Shown here: one piece after another, positions 43,034 to 51,414 of the stretch
Layout: every line of letters starts with the position of its first letter
Numbering within the stretch: position 1 is the first letter of the stretch
NCBI GenBank assembly: GCA_963675925.2
Contig: CAXXIB010000002.1
Coordinates: 1 to 64,000 of the forward strand
Direction: 5' to 3'
Source of the DNA: CAXXOK01 sp963675925
GTDB taxonomy: Bacteria > Bacillota > Clostridia > Christensenellales > Aristaeellaceae
DNA: 64,000 bases
Position numbers and translations under genes: made by a program
The notes under the pieces: model-generated
Databases searched by the model: none
What the model was told of the DNA's origin: nothing
Seen by the model: only the letters and a program-made list of their open reading frames with translations

Positions 43034-43735
43034 ATGGAAAGCACACGCAGTACGGATGAAATCTATAAAATCGTCAAAAACGAGATCATCGACTTAACGA
43101 TTCATCCGGGAGATGATTTAAGCGAGAACAGCCTTTGCAAGCGGTTCGGCGTATCCAGAACGCCCATCCGTACTGTGCTGCAACGGCTGAAAAACAAGGG
43201 TTTCGTCACCATCGAACCCTATAAAGGCAGCAGCGTAACACTGCTTGACTATCAGGAGATTGAGCAGGACATCTACGCCCGCGTTGCCATCGAAACCATG
43301 GTGCTGCGGGATTTTATCCTCACCTTTACCCCGGCGGATCGCAGTGCTTTGCAATTTGCACAGACACAGCTTGAAGAAGAAGGCAAAAAATACTTTGAAG
43401 ATCGAGACAACTTTGATGTCTACCGCTTTTTGGACAATGACCTTGCCATGCATAAGGTGTATTACCGCGCCATCAGCCGCGAAAGCCTTGGCGCATCGCT
43501 GGAACGGATGGATGCCAGCTACTCCCGCTTTATGACGCTAGATATCCATGCCGGTGAAAACGTAAACGATGTGCTGACCGATCACCGTGAAATGCTCGAA
43601 ATTATCGACGCCGCCGCAATGGAGCGTATCGAACCGCTTATGCGCCGCCATCTCTATGGCAATATCCGCAGGCTTGGCCCGCGCCTGTTTTCGGAATTTA
43701 GGCACTATTTCAAGGAAAACACCTTGCCGGTGTAG
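43034..43735 (+). CDS. GntR-family (FadR/FCD type) transcriptional regulator
   Basis: A 233-residue regulator. The N-terminal winged helix reads 'IYKIVKNEIIDLTIHPGDDLSENSLCKRFGVSRTPIRTVLQRLKNKGFVTIEPYKGSSV'. The C-terminal all-helical FCD domain carries metal-ligand positions such as 'DLAMHKVYYRA' and 'DHREMLEII'. It probably represses the divergent TRAP operon and responds to its carboxylate substrate. The terminator at 43788 makes it a single-gene unit. Confidence 0.92.
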   Translation: MESTRSTDEIYKIVKNEIIDLTIHPGDDLSENSLCKRFGVSRTPIRTVLQRLKNKGFVTIEPYKGSSVTLLDYQEIEQDIYARVAIETMVLRDFILTFTPADRSALQFAQTQLEEEGKKYFEDRDNFDVYRFLDNDLAMHKVYYRAISRESLGASLERMDASYSRFMTLDIHAGENVNDVLTDHREMLEIIDAAAMERIEPLMRRHLYGNIRRLGPRLFSEFRHYFKENTLPV

Positions 43736-43787
43736 CCTGTTCCCCCTCATGACTTACGCATTCGAAAACAAAACCACTCAGCATTGC

Positions 43788-43815
43788 ATCCGCCGGAAGT
43801 ACCGGCGGATTCTTT
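43788..43815 (+). terminator. Terminator of the GntR gene
   Basis: Perfect 9-bp stem ATCCGCCGG/CCGGCGGAT, 5-base loop, then TCTTT. Confidence 0.8.
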
Positions 43816-43949
43816 AATTTCATACAGCGGCGAGTTTTCTCGTAAAATTCTATGCATTTCATCGGTAATTTGTACCATATTTCTAAATTCCACCATCCAT
43901 AATTAACACAATTGAATAAAATATTGACGATACTTGCGAAAATCGTTTA

Positions 43950-43978
43950 TTGTTCCATCCCCCTTGTTCTCCTATACT
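43950..43978 (+). promoter_or_regulatory. Likely promoter with long leader for secreted hydrolase
   Basis: TTGTTC (43950-43955), 17-base spacer, TATACT (43973-43978). The next gene begins at 44321, so the leader would be ~335 bases. The leader contains a ribosome-site-like AAAGGAGG near 44075 without a good start after it. I see no known riboswitch in it. Confidence 0.5.
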
Positions 43979-44320
43979 TTTGTATAAAGAATGGTTTTTC
44001 AGAAATACAATGCCATACACGTGCAAAGCGGTGAACCTCACCGGATTTCCATATGTACAAGGCAAAAAGGGACAAAGGAGGCGATACAATATCGTTTATC
44101 GCACACTGGCAGCGCATGAGAAGATGGATGCGTCGTCAAAACCCTGTACGCCTGCCGCAGCCATGCGAAATATTGATATTCGATATCCCTGATCCGGAAA
44201 ACCCGATGATCCGCACAATGATAACAGTTGATACATTGCCGGCACACCACGCACGCGTTATCAAATGCCCTGCTTGACGACTACTGACAGCACAACGAAT
44301 ACGAAGTAAAGGAGATTTCT

Positions 44321-46201
44321 ATGAAGAAAGTATTCTGCCTGGTCTTGATTCTCTGTATGGCAATCAGCTCAAACGCTTTTGCGCTGAACTATCACCAGCA
44401 ATTCGACAATGAAGCAACCTTCGAAACGCTGGAAGAAGCCCATGTGAACGGCGCTGTATATATGGCCGAAGCCACCGGACGCATTTATGTTCCCGATCCC
44501 GCACTGGATGATTATCCCTCGGGTACAACATATGTCTATCGTTCCGCCAATCAATATACTTCGCTGAGTGCGGCCAACCGCATGAACACCAACATCCTGG
44601 TATATGCGGACAATGCCTTCGAAAGCAAGGAGCAAGCACTTACCTATTTGAAAGATATTGGCGCGATCGACATCATCGATCAGGCCTGCGGCAGCGTAGT
44701 GCTTGTAACCCCTATTGATGTCGAAAAAGGCTTTGGTATTGCTGACCAGTATGCCTACTTCCAGCTGCAGTCCGCGATGTTCAACCTTGGCTATTCCAAG
44801 CGGATTGATGGCGTGGCAAACTACTATGCTGATAATGCCTACTTCGGCGGGCTTACGTATCGTTACCTGATCGGCGTCGACGGCGGTGCCACCTTCCTCA
44901 ATAACTACATTTCCACGAATGTCGATTACATCTCCCGTGTTGCGGCCATGCTGCTTGTAAACGGCTCCATGGACAAGATCTATACCGTTGCCTCCCCTGT
45001 TCCCGTGTATCTGGCAGGCGCCCCTGATGCCGTTTCCGACAAATACAAGGCTGCCAACCAAACGGACGCCAGCGGCTATGACGAGAAAAACATCCCGTAC
45101 TACTTTAGCCAGGCGCTGCCTCTCCAAAAGGTTATTGTAGATCAGAATGCGGAGCTAAGCGCTTCTCTGGTCAGCGATGTGTATTACAACTTCATGATCA
45201 AATCAATGCGCGAGCCTGTGGTGAAAGCAAACCTGTATTCCGCTTCCGCACTGTACAGCGAATACAGCTGGAACAAGGCTCCTTACTCACTTGGCGAGCG
45301 CAATGCCATCATCGACGGCAGGACAGCCGACGGCATCTATGTGGTTGAGCACCGGGAAGACCGCTTCAAGGATATCGCTACGGAAACCGGCGAATATCTG
45401 GATGTCTGGTTTGAATTCCTGCCCGAAGAAGTGCTCAACAATACCGCTCCCGCAGGCAGCGTACCGCTGTTCCTGGGCAACCACGGTGGCGGCGACGATC
45501 CCGTACAATATGCCGACGATATCGGCCTTCTTACCTTAGCTGGCAAAGAACGATTCGCCATGGTCGTGCCTGAACAGCAGTCCATCGGCGAGATTCGCGG
45601 CAAGGCGCTGCCCGCGATTGTAGAGTATATGCTTGATACCTATCCGGCTTTGGATGCATCCCGCGTATACACCACCGGGTATTCCATGGGCGGCGGAGCC
45701 ACCTTCAATGCAGTCGATGGCAATGCCCGCCTGTTTGCTGCCGCTGTGGCACAGGCTGCCGTGACCTATGTGGCAACCGAGGAAGAAGCCGCGCAGTTCA
45801 AAGATGTGGATATTCCCATCATGCTGACGACTTCCACCTACGACTATTTCTACGACACCGCAACCCTGATCTACAGAACCAGCTCCATGTGCGACTATCC
45901 GACCATGCTCAATCTGTACCTCAGATTCAACGAGATGGAACCCATTGCGTTTGATTGCATCAAGTACCCGCTCAGCGGATTCCAGGCGGATACATACCAG
46001 CAGATAACACTCAATGACGAGTATGTCAACCACACCTGGATGCTTCACAAGGACGGGATTCCGATGCTCGGTTACAATGTAACGGAATTCCTTCCCCATG
46101 GCCTGTACCAGGAATACGCGCAGGTTGTTTGGGACTTCGTTAAGCATTATTCCCGCAATCTCGAAACCGGCGATGTCATCTACAACGCCTATGTAGACTA
46201 A
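44321..46201 (+). CDS. Large secreted alpha/beta-hydrolase (esterase/PHB-depolymerase-like)
   Basis: A 626-residue protein with signal peptide ('MKKVFCLVLILCMAISSNAFA'). The first ~330 mature residues have no recognised domain. The catalytic alpha/beta-hydrolase part follows: oxyanion motif 'LFLGNHGGGDD', nucleophile elbow 'GYSMGGG' with Ser at ~455, and a candidate late His in 'NHTWMLHKDG'. This resembles secreted feruloyl/acetyl esterases and PHB depolymerases. AAAGGAG precedes the ATG. It stands alone between two terminators. The family is clear, the substrate is not, and the N-terminal region is unexplained. Confidence 0.8.
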   Translation: MKKVFCLVLILCMAISSNAFALNYHQQFDNEATFETLEEAHVNGAVYMAEATGRIYVPDPALDDYPSGTTYVYRSANQYTSLSAANRMNTNILVYADNAFESKEQALTYLKDIGAIDIIDQACGSVVLVTPIDVEKGFGIADQYAYFQLQSAMFNLGYSKRIDGVANYYADNAYFGGLTYRYLIGVDGGATFLNNYISTNVDYISRVAAMLLVNGSMDKIYTVASPVPVYLAGAPDAVSDKYKAANQTDASGYDEKNIPYYFSQALPLQKVIVDQNAELSASLVSDVYYNFMIKSMREPVVKANLYSASALYSEYSWNKAPYSLGERNAIIDGRTADGIYVVEHREDRFKDIATETGEYLDVWFEFLPEEVLNNTAPAGSVPLFLGNHGGGDDPVQYADDIGLLTLAGKERFAMVVPEQQSIGEIRGKALPAIVEYMLDTYPALDASRVYTTGYSMGGGATFNAVDGNARLFAAAVAQAAVTYVATEEEAAQFKDVDIPIMLTTSTYDYFYDTATLIYRTSSMCDYPTMLNLYLRFNEMEPIAFDCIKYPLSGFQADTYQQITLNDEYVNHTWMLHKDGIPMLGYNVTEFLPHGLYQEYAQVVWDFVKHYSRNLETGDVIYNAYVD

Positions 46202-46221
46202 CCCTCCTTTTTTCACCGTTT

Positions 46222-46284
46222 CCACCCGGCAGCGAAGTCCATCGCTGCTGGGTGGAACACCGCCGGGTTTAGCGGCGTTCTTTT
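46222..46284 (+). terminator. Two consecutive hairpins ending the hydrolase transcript
   Basis: First hairpin 46222-46255 (14-bp stem with one G-T pair); second 46256-46279 (8-bp stem with one mismatch) followed by CTTTTG. They insulate the nif operon from upstream transcription. Confidence 0.75.
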
Positions 46285-46386
46285 GTTTATCATTCCCTCT
46301 TATCTAAAGTTAAGGCTCTAATTATCATCACCAACCGTGTTTTTACCGGTTTATTTAAACAGACTACCCAAAAAATGCGCTCTGAT

Positions 46387-46479
46387 TTGTACGAAATGCT
46401 GTATGGAATTGTATTAGTTTTTGCTTTATGATGAATTCATAAGCAACGGCGCGGCCCGAAAGGGCACGCGCTGTTTTGC
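46387..46479 (+). promoter_or_regulatory. Candidate nif promoter, operator-like repeat and leader hairpin
   Basis: A weak sigma-A-type promoter (TTGTAC 46387-46392, 17 bases, TGTATT 46410-46415) is followed by an inverted repeat TTATGA-N5-TCATAA (46426-46442) and a strong leader hairpin (46443-46479) with a GAAA tetraloop, one bulged base and a following TTTT. The hairpin could attenuate or protect the nif message. No sigma-54 (-24/-12) element is visible. The rest of 46285-46386 holds no recognisable feature. Confidence 0.45.
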
Positions 46480-46519
46480 GTTACTGAACATCCCGGCGGG
46501 AAGAACGGAGGAAACAGCT

Positions 46520-47338
46520 ATGAGGCAGGTAGCCATTTACGGAAAAGGTGGCATCGGAAAATCCACCACCACGCAGAACCTTACAGCGGGGCTGGCCGAA
46601 ATGGGTAAGAAGGTCATGATCGTAGGCTGCGATCCCAAAGCAGACTCGACACGGTTGGTGCTGGGCGGTCTGGCACAGAAAACCGTTCTGGACACGCTTC
46701 GGGAAGAGGGCGACGATATTGAACTGGACGCCGTATTGAAAGAAGGCTACGGCGGCATCAAAGGTGTGGAGTCCGGCGGCCCGGAACCGGGTGTGGGCTG
46801 CGCAGGCCGCGGCATTATTACGTCCATCAACCTGCTGGAGCAGCTGGGCGCGTATGAAGAGGATTTGGATTATGTTTTTTACGACGTGCTGGGCGACGTG
46901 GTGTGCGGTGGCTTTGCCATGCCGATTCGCGAAGGCAAGGCCCAGGAAATCTACATCGTTTGTTCCGGCGAAATGATGGCGCTGTATGCGGCCAACAACA
47001 TTGCCAAGGGGATAGCCAAGTACGCCAACACCGGCGGCGTACGCCTGGGCGGGCTGATCTGCAACTCCCGCAAGGTGGACGGCGAAGCGGCGCTTGTGGA
47101 AAGTGTTGCAAAAGAAATCGGTACGCAGATGATTCACTTTGTACCGCGCGATAACGCTGTGCAGCGTGCTGAAATCAACAAAAAAACCGTTATCGACTTC
47201 TCCCCGGACGAGGCCCAGGCTAGCGAGTACCGCGAGCTGGCCCGCAAAGTGGACGAAAACGAGATGTTCGTCATTCCCAAGCCCATGTCCATCGACAGGC
47301 TGGAAGAGATCCTCATGGAGCACGGAATCCTTGACTAA
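46520..47338 (+). CDS. nifH: Nitrogenase iron protein
   Basis: A 272-residue dinitrogenase reductase. P-loop 'GKGGIGKSTT' (~8-17), [4Fe-4S] ligands Cys94 ('GVGCAGRGI') and Cys129 ('DVVCGGFAMP'), and Arg97, the residue ADP-ribosylated in some species. The homodimer passes electrons to NifDK with ATP hydrolysis. Start 46520 follows ACGGAGG; the open frame to 46421 is leader. First gene of a long operon, followed by the two PII-type regulators, as in methanogens and clostridia. Confidence 0.98.
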   Translation: MRQVAIYGKGGIGKSTTTQNLTAGLAEMGKKVMIVGCDPKADSTRLVLGGLAQKTVLDTLREEGDDIELDAVLKEGYGGIKGVESGGPEPGVGCAGRGIITSINLLEQLGAYEEDLDYVFYDVLGDVVCGGFAMPIREGKAQEIYIVCSGEMMALYAANNIAKGIAKYANTGGVRLGGLICNSRKVDGEAALVESVAKEIGTQMIHFVPRDNAVQRAEINKKTVIDFSPDEAQASEYRELARKVDENEMFVIPKPMSIDRLEEILMEHGILD

Positions 47339-47353
47339 ATAAGGAGAAAGAGT

Positions 47354-47677
47354 ATGCAACTGATCAGAGCTATCATCCGTCCGCAGAAAACCAACGAGGT
47401 CATCACCGAGCTTCTGGCCGCAGGCTTCCCTGCCATCACCAAAATGGAAGTGTATGGCCGCGGCAAGCAAAAGGGCATCATTGTGGGCAACGTGCAATAC
47501 GATGAAATCCCCAAAGAACTGCTCATGGTCGTCTGCGAGGACGAGAATAAGGACGATATTATCAAAATCATCATCCGTACAGCGCGCACCGGTGCAGGCA
47601 ACTTCGGCGACGGTAAAATCTTCGTATCCTCCGTCACGGAATCCTATACCGTGTCTTCCGGCAAGGCCGGTCTGTAA
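47354..47677 (+). CDS. nifI1: PII-type nitrogenase regulator NifI1
   Basis: A 107-residue GlnB-family protein ('MQLIRAIIRPQKTNEVITELLAAGFPAITKMEVYGRGKQKGIIVG') ending in the ATP/2-oxoglutarate-binding C-terminal 'GNFGDGKIFVSSV'. The T-loop lacks the uridylylated Tyr context of GlnB. Position between nifH and nifD identifies it as NifI1, which with NifI2 shuts off NifDK when ammonium appears. AAGGAG precedes the start. Confidence 0.95.
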   Translation: MQLIRAIIRPQKTNEVITELLAAGFPAITKMEVYGRGKQKGIIVGNVQYDEIPKELLMVVCEDENKDDIIKIIIRTARTGAGNFGDGKIFVSSVTESYTVSSGKAGL

Positions 47678-47687
47678 GGAGGGCGCT

Positions 47688-48071
47688 ATGAAAGAAATTA
47701 TAGCGATCATCCGGCCCAATAAAATTAACGCGACCAAGCGCATTTTAATGGAAAACCACTTCCCTGCATTCACCTGCCGTTCGTGTCTGGGCCGCGGCAA
47801 AAAGAATGCCGATACCGAGCTGGTCGCCGCCCTGATGCAAGCAGGCAAACTGCCCCAGGATGTCATCGGCGAGCACTTCACCGAGGCAACCCGCTTGATT
47901 GCCAAACGCTGGTTTACCCTGGTCACCAGCGATGAGCTGGCCGAAAAGGCCGTGCAGCTGATTATTGAAGCCAACCAGACAGGGAATCCCGGAGACGGAA
48001 AAATCTTTGTCTGCCCCATTGACGAAAGCTACCGCGTACGCGATGGCGAGGCTGCCGACGAAGTATTCTAG
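47688..48071 (+). CDS. nifI2: PII-type nitrogenase regulator NifI2
   Basis: A 127-residue GlnB-family protein starting 'MKEIIAIIRPNKINATKRILMENHFPAFTCRSCLGRGKK', with a long T-loop insert typical of NifI2 and ending 'GNPGDGKIFVCPIDESYRVRDGE'. It senses 2-oxoglutarate and ATP and binds NifDK together with NifI1. AAGGAGGG precedes the ATG at 47688. Confidence 0.95.
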   Translation: MKEIIAIIRPNKINATKRILMENHFPAFTCRSCLGRGKKNADTELVAALMQAGKLPQDVIGEHFTEATRLIAKRWFTLVTSDELAEKAVQLIIEANQTGNPGDGKIFVCPIDESYRVRDGEAADEVF

Positions 48072-48091
48072 GACATCGAGGAGGGAACGGC

Positions 48092-49690
48092 GTGAGTACA
48101 CAACGAGAACGGCTGTTGGACAAATACTCCGCGCGCGTTTATAAAAACCGCAAGGAACATATCACCCAAATGGAACTGAGCGATACGCCCGACACCATTA
48201 ACGCAAACACCCGCACGGTTCCCGGTATTATGTCGGCACGCGGCTGCTGCTATGCCGGCTGCAAAGGCGTGGTTGTCGGGCCGCTAAAGGACGTGTGCAT
48301 CATCACCCACGGTCCCATCGGCTGCGCTTACTACAGCTGGGGAACGCGCCGCAACCGCGCCAAGGCCGGGGATGACGGCAAAAACTTTATTCCCTACAGC
48401 GTTTGCACCGATATGCGCCCTACAGATATTGTATTCGGCGGGGAGAAAAAGCTGACACTGGCCATTAATGAATGCATGGAGATTTTTGATCCCAAATGCA
48501 TCATGATCTGCTCCACCTGCCCCATCGGCCTGATCGGTGACGATGTACAGGCCATTGCCAAGCAGGCCGAGCAGCAATACGGCATCACAGTGATCGCCTA
48601 CTCCTGCGAAGGCTATAAGGGCGTTTCGCAGTCCTCCGGACACCACATCGCCAACAACGGCCTGATGAAATACATCATCGGTACAGGCGACCAGAAGCCG
48701 GAAACCCAGTTTTCCGTCAACATTCTGGGCGAGTACAACATCGGTTCGGACGCGTGGGAAGAAGAACGCATTCTAAAGCGCTGCGGCATCGAGGTTGTCA
48801 ACGTCTTCACCGGGGACGGTTCCTACGAAACAATGAAATCAGCACACTTGGCAGACCTGAATTTAGTGATGTGCCACCGCTCGATCAATTACATCGCTGA
48901 GATGATGAAAACGAAGTACGGCATGGACTGGATAAAGATCAACTTCATCGGCGTAGCCGCAACCTGCGAAAGTCTGCGCATGATTGGCAAGTACTTTGGC
49001 GATCCCAAGCTGATAGAACGCATTGAGGAAGTCATCGCTGACGAGCTGGAGACCATCCGCGACGATATGGAGCACTATCGCTTAAAGCTGAAGGGCAAAA
49101 CGGCGGGCATCTTCTCGGGCGGATCGCGTAGCCATCATTACCAGAAGCTGCTGGAAGACTTCGGCGTGGAAACGGTCATCGCAGGCTACGAATTTGCCCA
49201 CCGGGACGACTACGAAGGCCGCGAAGTGATACCCACCATCAAAGCCGATGCCGACTCCAAAAACATTGAAGAGATTACCGTACAGCCCGACCCCGATCAC
49301 TTCCGCCAGCGCTATTCCCCCGAAGAAATCGAAGAACTGCGCCGCCAAGGCGTGGAGATTGACAGCTACGACGGCATGATGCGGGAGATGCAAAAAGGAC
49401 ACCTTGTGGTGGATGACTATAACTATTTTGAAACCGACGAGTTCATCAAAAAAGTGCGTCCCGACATCTTCCTCTCCGGCCTCAAGGACAAATACTCCGT
49501 CCTCAAAGACGGCTGCGCATCCCGCCAAATCCACAGCTACGACTATTCCGGCCCCTATGCAGGCTTTGCCGGCGCAGTCAACTTCGGCCGGGATATCACA
49601 ATGGCGCTGTATTCAGCGGCCTGGCAGTTTGTCAAAGCCCCATGGGAGATGACCCCCAACCTTGCCGGATCTTTAGGAGGTGAAGCCTGA
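48092..49690 (+). CDS. nifD: Nitrogenase MoFe protein alpha chain (clostridial type)
   Basis: A 532-residue alpha subunit. P-cluster Cys52, Cys78 and Cys143 ('ARGCCYAGC', 'GPIGCAYYSW', 'STCPIGLIGDD'), cofactor-side Gln180 and His184 ('VSQSSGHHIAN'), cofactor ligand Cys261 ('NLVMCHRSINYI') and His481 ('QIHSYDYSGPY') all match the essential residues of Mo nitrogenase. The ~50-residue insertion at ~385-440 and the length fit the Clostridium pasteurianum lineage. No delta-subunit gene (vnfG/anfG) separates it from nifK, against V- or Fe-only type. The stop overlaps the nifK ATG by one base. Confidence 0.95.
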   Translation: MSTQRERLLDKYSARVYKNRKEHITQMELSDTPDTINANTRTVPGIMSARGCCYAGCKGVVVGPLKDVCIITHGPIGCAYYSWGTRRNRAKAGDDGKNFIPYSVCTDMRPTDIVFGGEKKLTLAINECMEIFDPKCIMICSTCPIGLIGDDVQAIAKQAEQQYGITVIAYSCEGYKGVSQSSGHHIANNGLMKYIIGTGDQKPETQFSVNILGEYNIGSDAWEEERILKRCGIEVVNVFTGDGSYETMKSAHLADLNLVMCHRSINYIAEMMKTKYGMDWIKINFIGVAATCESLRMIGKYFGDPKLIERIEEVIADELETIRDDMEHYRLKLKGKTAGIFSGGSRSHHYQKLLEDFGVETVIAGYEFAHRDDYEGREVIPTIKADADSKNIEEITVQPDPDHFRQRYSPEEIEELRRQGVEIDSYDGMMREMQKGHLVVDDYNYFETDEFIKKVRPDIFLSGLKDKYSVLKDGCASRQIHSYDYSGPYAGFAGAVNFGRDITMALYSAAWQFVKAPWEMTPNLAGSLGGEA

Positions 49691-51057
49691 TGCTTGATAT
49701 GACGCCAAGTAAAGTGATCGAGCGCAAAGGCGCGACCATTAACCCCTGTAAAACCTGCGAACCCGTCGGCGCGATGTACTGCGCGCTGGGCATTCACAAA
49801 TGCATGCCACACAGCCACGGCAGCCAGGGCTGCTGCTCCTATCACCGCACGGTGCTGGGCCGCCACTTCAAAGAACCCGCCGTCGCCACCTCCTCGTCCT
49901 TCACTGAAGGCGCGTCGGTGTTTGGCGGACGCAGCAACTTGAACACCTCGGTCAAGAATATCTTTGATATCTACAATCCCGATATCATCGCCGTGCACAC
50001 CACTTGCCTGTCCGAAACCATCGGTGACGATGTGCAGAGCTATCTGATGGATTTGAAAATTCCCGACGGCAAAACCGTGATCTATGCCAGCACCCCCAGC
50101 TACGAGGGTTCACACATTCAGGGCTTTTCCAATATGCTCCGTGCCACGATTGATCAGCTGGCGCAGGCTGAGGTAAGCGCTAACTCCCGCGTGGCTATCT
50201 TCCCCGGTTGGGTCGAACCCGGCGACTGCCGCGAGCTGAAACGGCTGGCAGCGCTGCTAAATGTAAACCCCATGCTGCTGCCCGACCACGACAACACCAT
50301 GGACACACCCATGACCGGGCGCTACGAATACTATGGCGATGGCGGCACGCGCCTAGATGACATCCGGCAGATTGGTGGCAGCCGCGCTCTGCTGGCACTG
50401 GGGCATCTGGCATCCGCCGATGCAGCCAGCCTGATGATGAAAAAGTTTGAGCTGCCAACCCAGCTTTTGCCCATGCCTGTGGGTATTGCGTTCACCGATC
50501 AGTATGTGATGGCCCTCAAAGCCGCTTCCGATGCTGATGTCCCCGTGGAACTGGAAAACGAGCGTGGCCGCCTGGTTGATCTGCTGCTCGACTCCAGCCC
50601 CTATACCGCCGGGAAAAAGGTTGCCATCTACGGCGATCCGGATGTCGTTTACGCCATGACCAGCCTGTGCCTGGAGATGGGTATGATTCCAAAATACGTC
50701 ATCACCGGCACACCCAAAAAAGAGTTTGTCGCCCTTACGCAAGACCTGCTGGGCAAGTATGGATTGCAGGAAGAATGCGTAGTCAAAGCAGACACCGACC
50801 TGTTTTACATGCACCAACTCATCAAGAACGAGCCGGTCGATCTGCTGCTTGGCAACTCCTACGGCAAGTACATTGCCAAAGCCGAGGATATTCCCATCGT
50901 GCGTATGGGCTTCCCGGTTCTGGACCGCTACGCGGGGCCCCTGCAGCCGGTTGTCGGCTATCGCGGCGGCATTCGCATGGTTGAAAGAATGCTCGAAGCG
51001 CTGATGGCACGGCAGGACCGCGACTCCAGCGATGAAGACTTTGAAGCCGTCATGTAA
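49690..51057 (+). CDS. nifK: Nitrogenase MoFe protein beta chain (short clostridial type)
   Basis: A 455-residue beta subunit lacking the long N-terminal extension of proteobacterial NifK, as in Clostridium. P-cluster cysteines are Cys23 ('KTCEPVGA'), one in 'GSQGCCSYHR' (~48) and Cys106 ('TTCLSETIGDD'). 'FTEGASVFGG', 'NTPSY'-type 'STPSYEGSHIQGF' and 'GFPVLDRY' are standard. AGGAGGTG precedes the start. Together with NifD it forms the alpha2beta2 catalytic component. Confidence 0.96.
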   Translation: MLDMTPSKVIERKGATINPCKTCEPVGAMYCALGIHKCMPHSHGSQGCCSYHRTVLGRHFKEPAVATSSSFTEGASVFGGRSNLNTSVKNIFDIYNPDIIAVHTTCLSETIGDDVQSYLMDLKIPDGKTVIYASTPSYEGSHIQGFSNMLRATIDQLAQAEVSANSRVAIFPGWVEPGDCRELKRLAALLNVNPMLLPDHDNTMDTPMTGRYEYYGDGGTRLDDIRQIGGSRALLALGHLASADAASLMMKKFELPTQLLPMPVGIAFTDQYVMALKAASDADVPVELENERGRLVDLLLDSSPYTAGKKVAIYGDPDVVYAMTSLCLEMGMIPKYVITGTPKKEFVALTQDLLGKYGLQEECVVKADTDLFYMHQLIKNEPVDLLLGNSYGKYIAKAEDIPIVRMGFPVLDRYAGPLQPVVGYRGGIRMVERMLEALMARQDRDSSDEDFEAVM

Positions 51058-51072
51058 AGGGGGACACACACA

Positions 51073-51381
51073 ATGGTAACACCGAAATATCATGTTATGA
51101 TTTGCACCAGCTGCCGCCTGGGCGGCACGCAGAACGGCGTTTGCGCTAAAAAAGGCAGCCCCGATCTGCTCATGACCCTGATGCAGGAAGTGGAAGACCG
51201 CGACCTGACCGCGGACGTGATGATCAACAACACCGGGTGCTTTGGTATATGCCAAAAAGGCCCCGTAATGGTGGTCTACCCCCAGGGCGTATGGTATGGC
51301 AACCTTGACGAGGATGCCATCATCAAAATCGCCGAGCAGCACCTGGAAGAAGGTAAACCCGTGGAGGAGTATATGATCTAA
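51073..51381 (+). CDS. Thioredoxin-fold [2Fe-2S] ferredoxin of the nitrogenase-associated type
   Basis: A 102-residue ferredoxin with cysteines 11, 14, 24, 56 and 60 ('CTSCRLGG', 'GVCAKKGS', 'NTGCFGIC'). This matches the C. pasteurianum 2Fe-2S ferredoxin, which is known to bind the MoFe protein specifically. Its position 15 bases after nifK supports the same role here. GGGGG lies upstream of the ATG. Electron donation to or regulation of NifDK is inferred. Confidence 0.92.
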   Translation: MVTPKYHVMICTSCRLGGTQNGVCAKKGSPDLLMTLMQEVEDRDLTADVMINNTGCFGICQKGPVMVVYPQGVWYGNLDEDAIIKIAEQHLEEGKPVEEYMI

Positions 51382-51414
51382 TTCCAACCCCGACCGACAT
51401 TCGCGGAGGCGCTC

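Noticed and set aside
44053..44277. Small open frame in the hydrolase leader, 74 residues
   Set aside because: No ribosome site before its ATG, composition unlike neighbouring genes, no recognisable motif.
46387..46519. Sigma-54 nif promoter or molybdenum-cofactor riboswitch
   Set aside because: No TGGC-N9-TTGC(A/T) element was found, and the leader hairpin alone does not match the multi-stem architecture of the Moco RNA motif.
46481..48019. 512-residue open frame on the minus strand across nifH-nifI2
   Set aside because: It is antisense to three clearly conserved genes, has no recognisable domain, and mirrors the codon bias of the genes opposite.
48092..51057. Vanadium or Fe-only nitrogenase (VnfDK/AnfDK)
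   Set aside because: No vnfG/anfG between D and K. NifD has 'GHHIANN' and the clostridial ~50-residue insertion, and NifK lacks alternative-type features. The AnfO-like gene alone does not change this.
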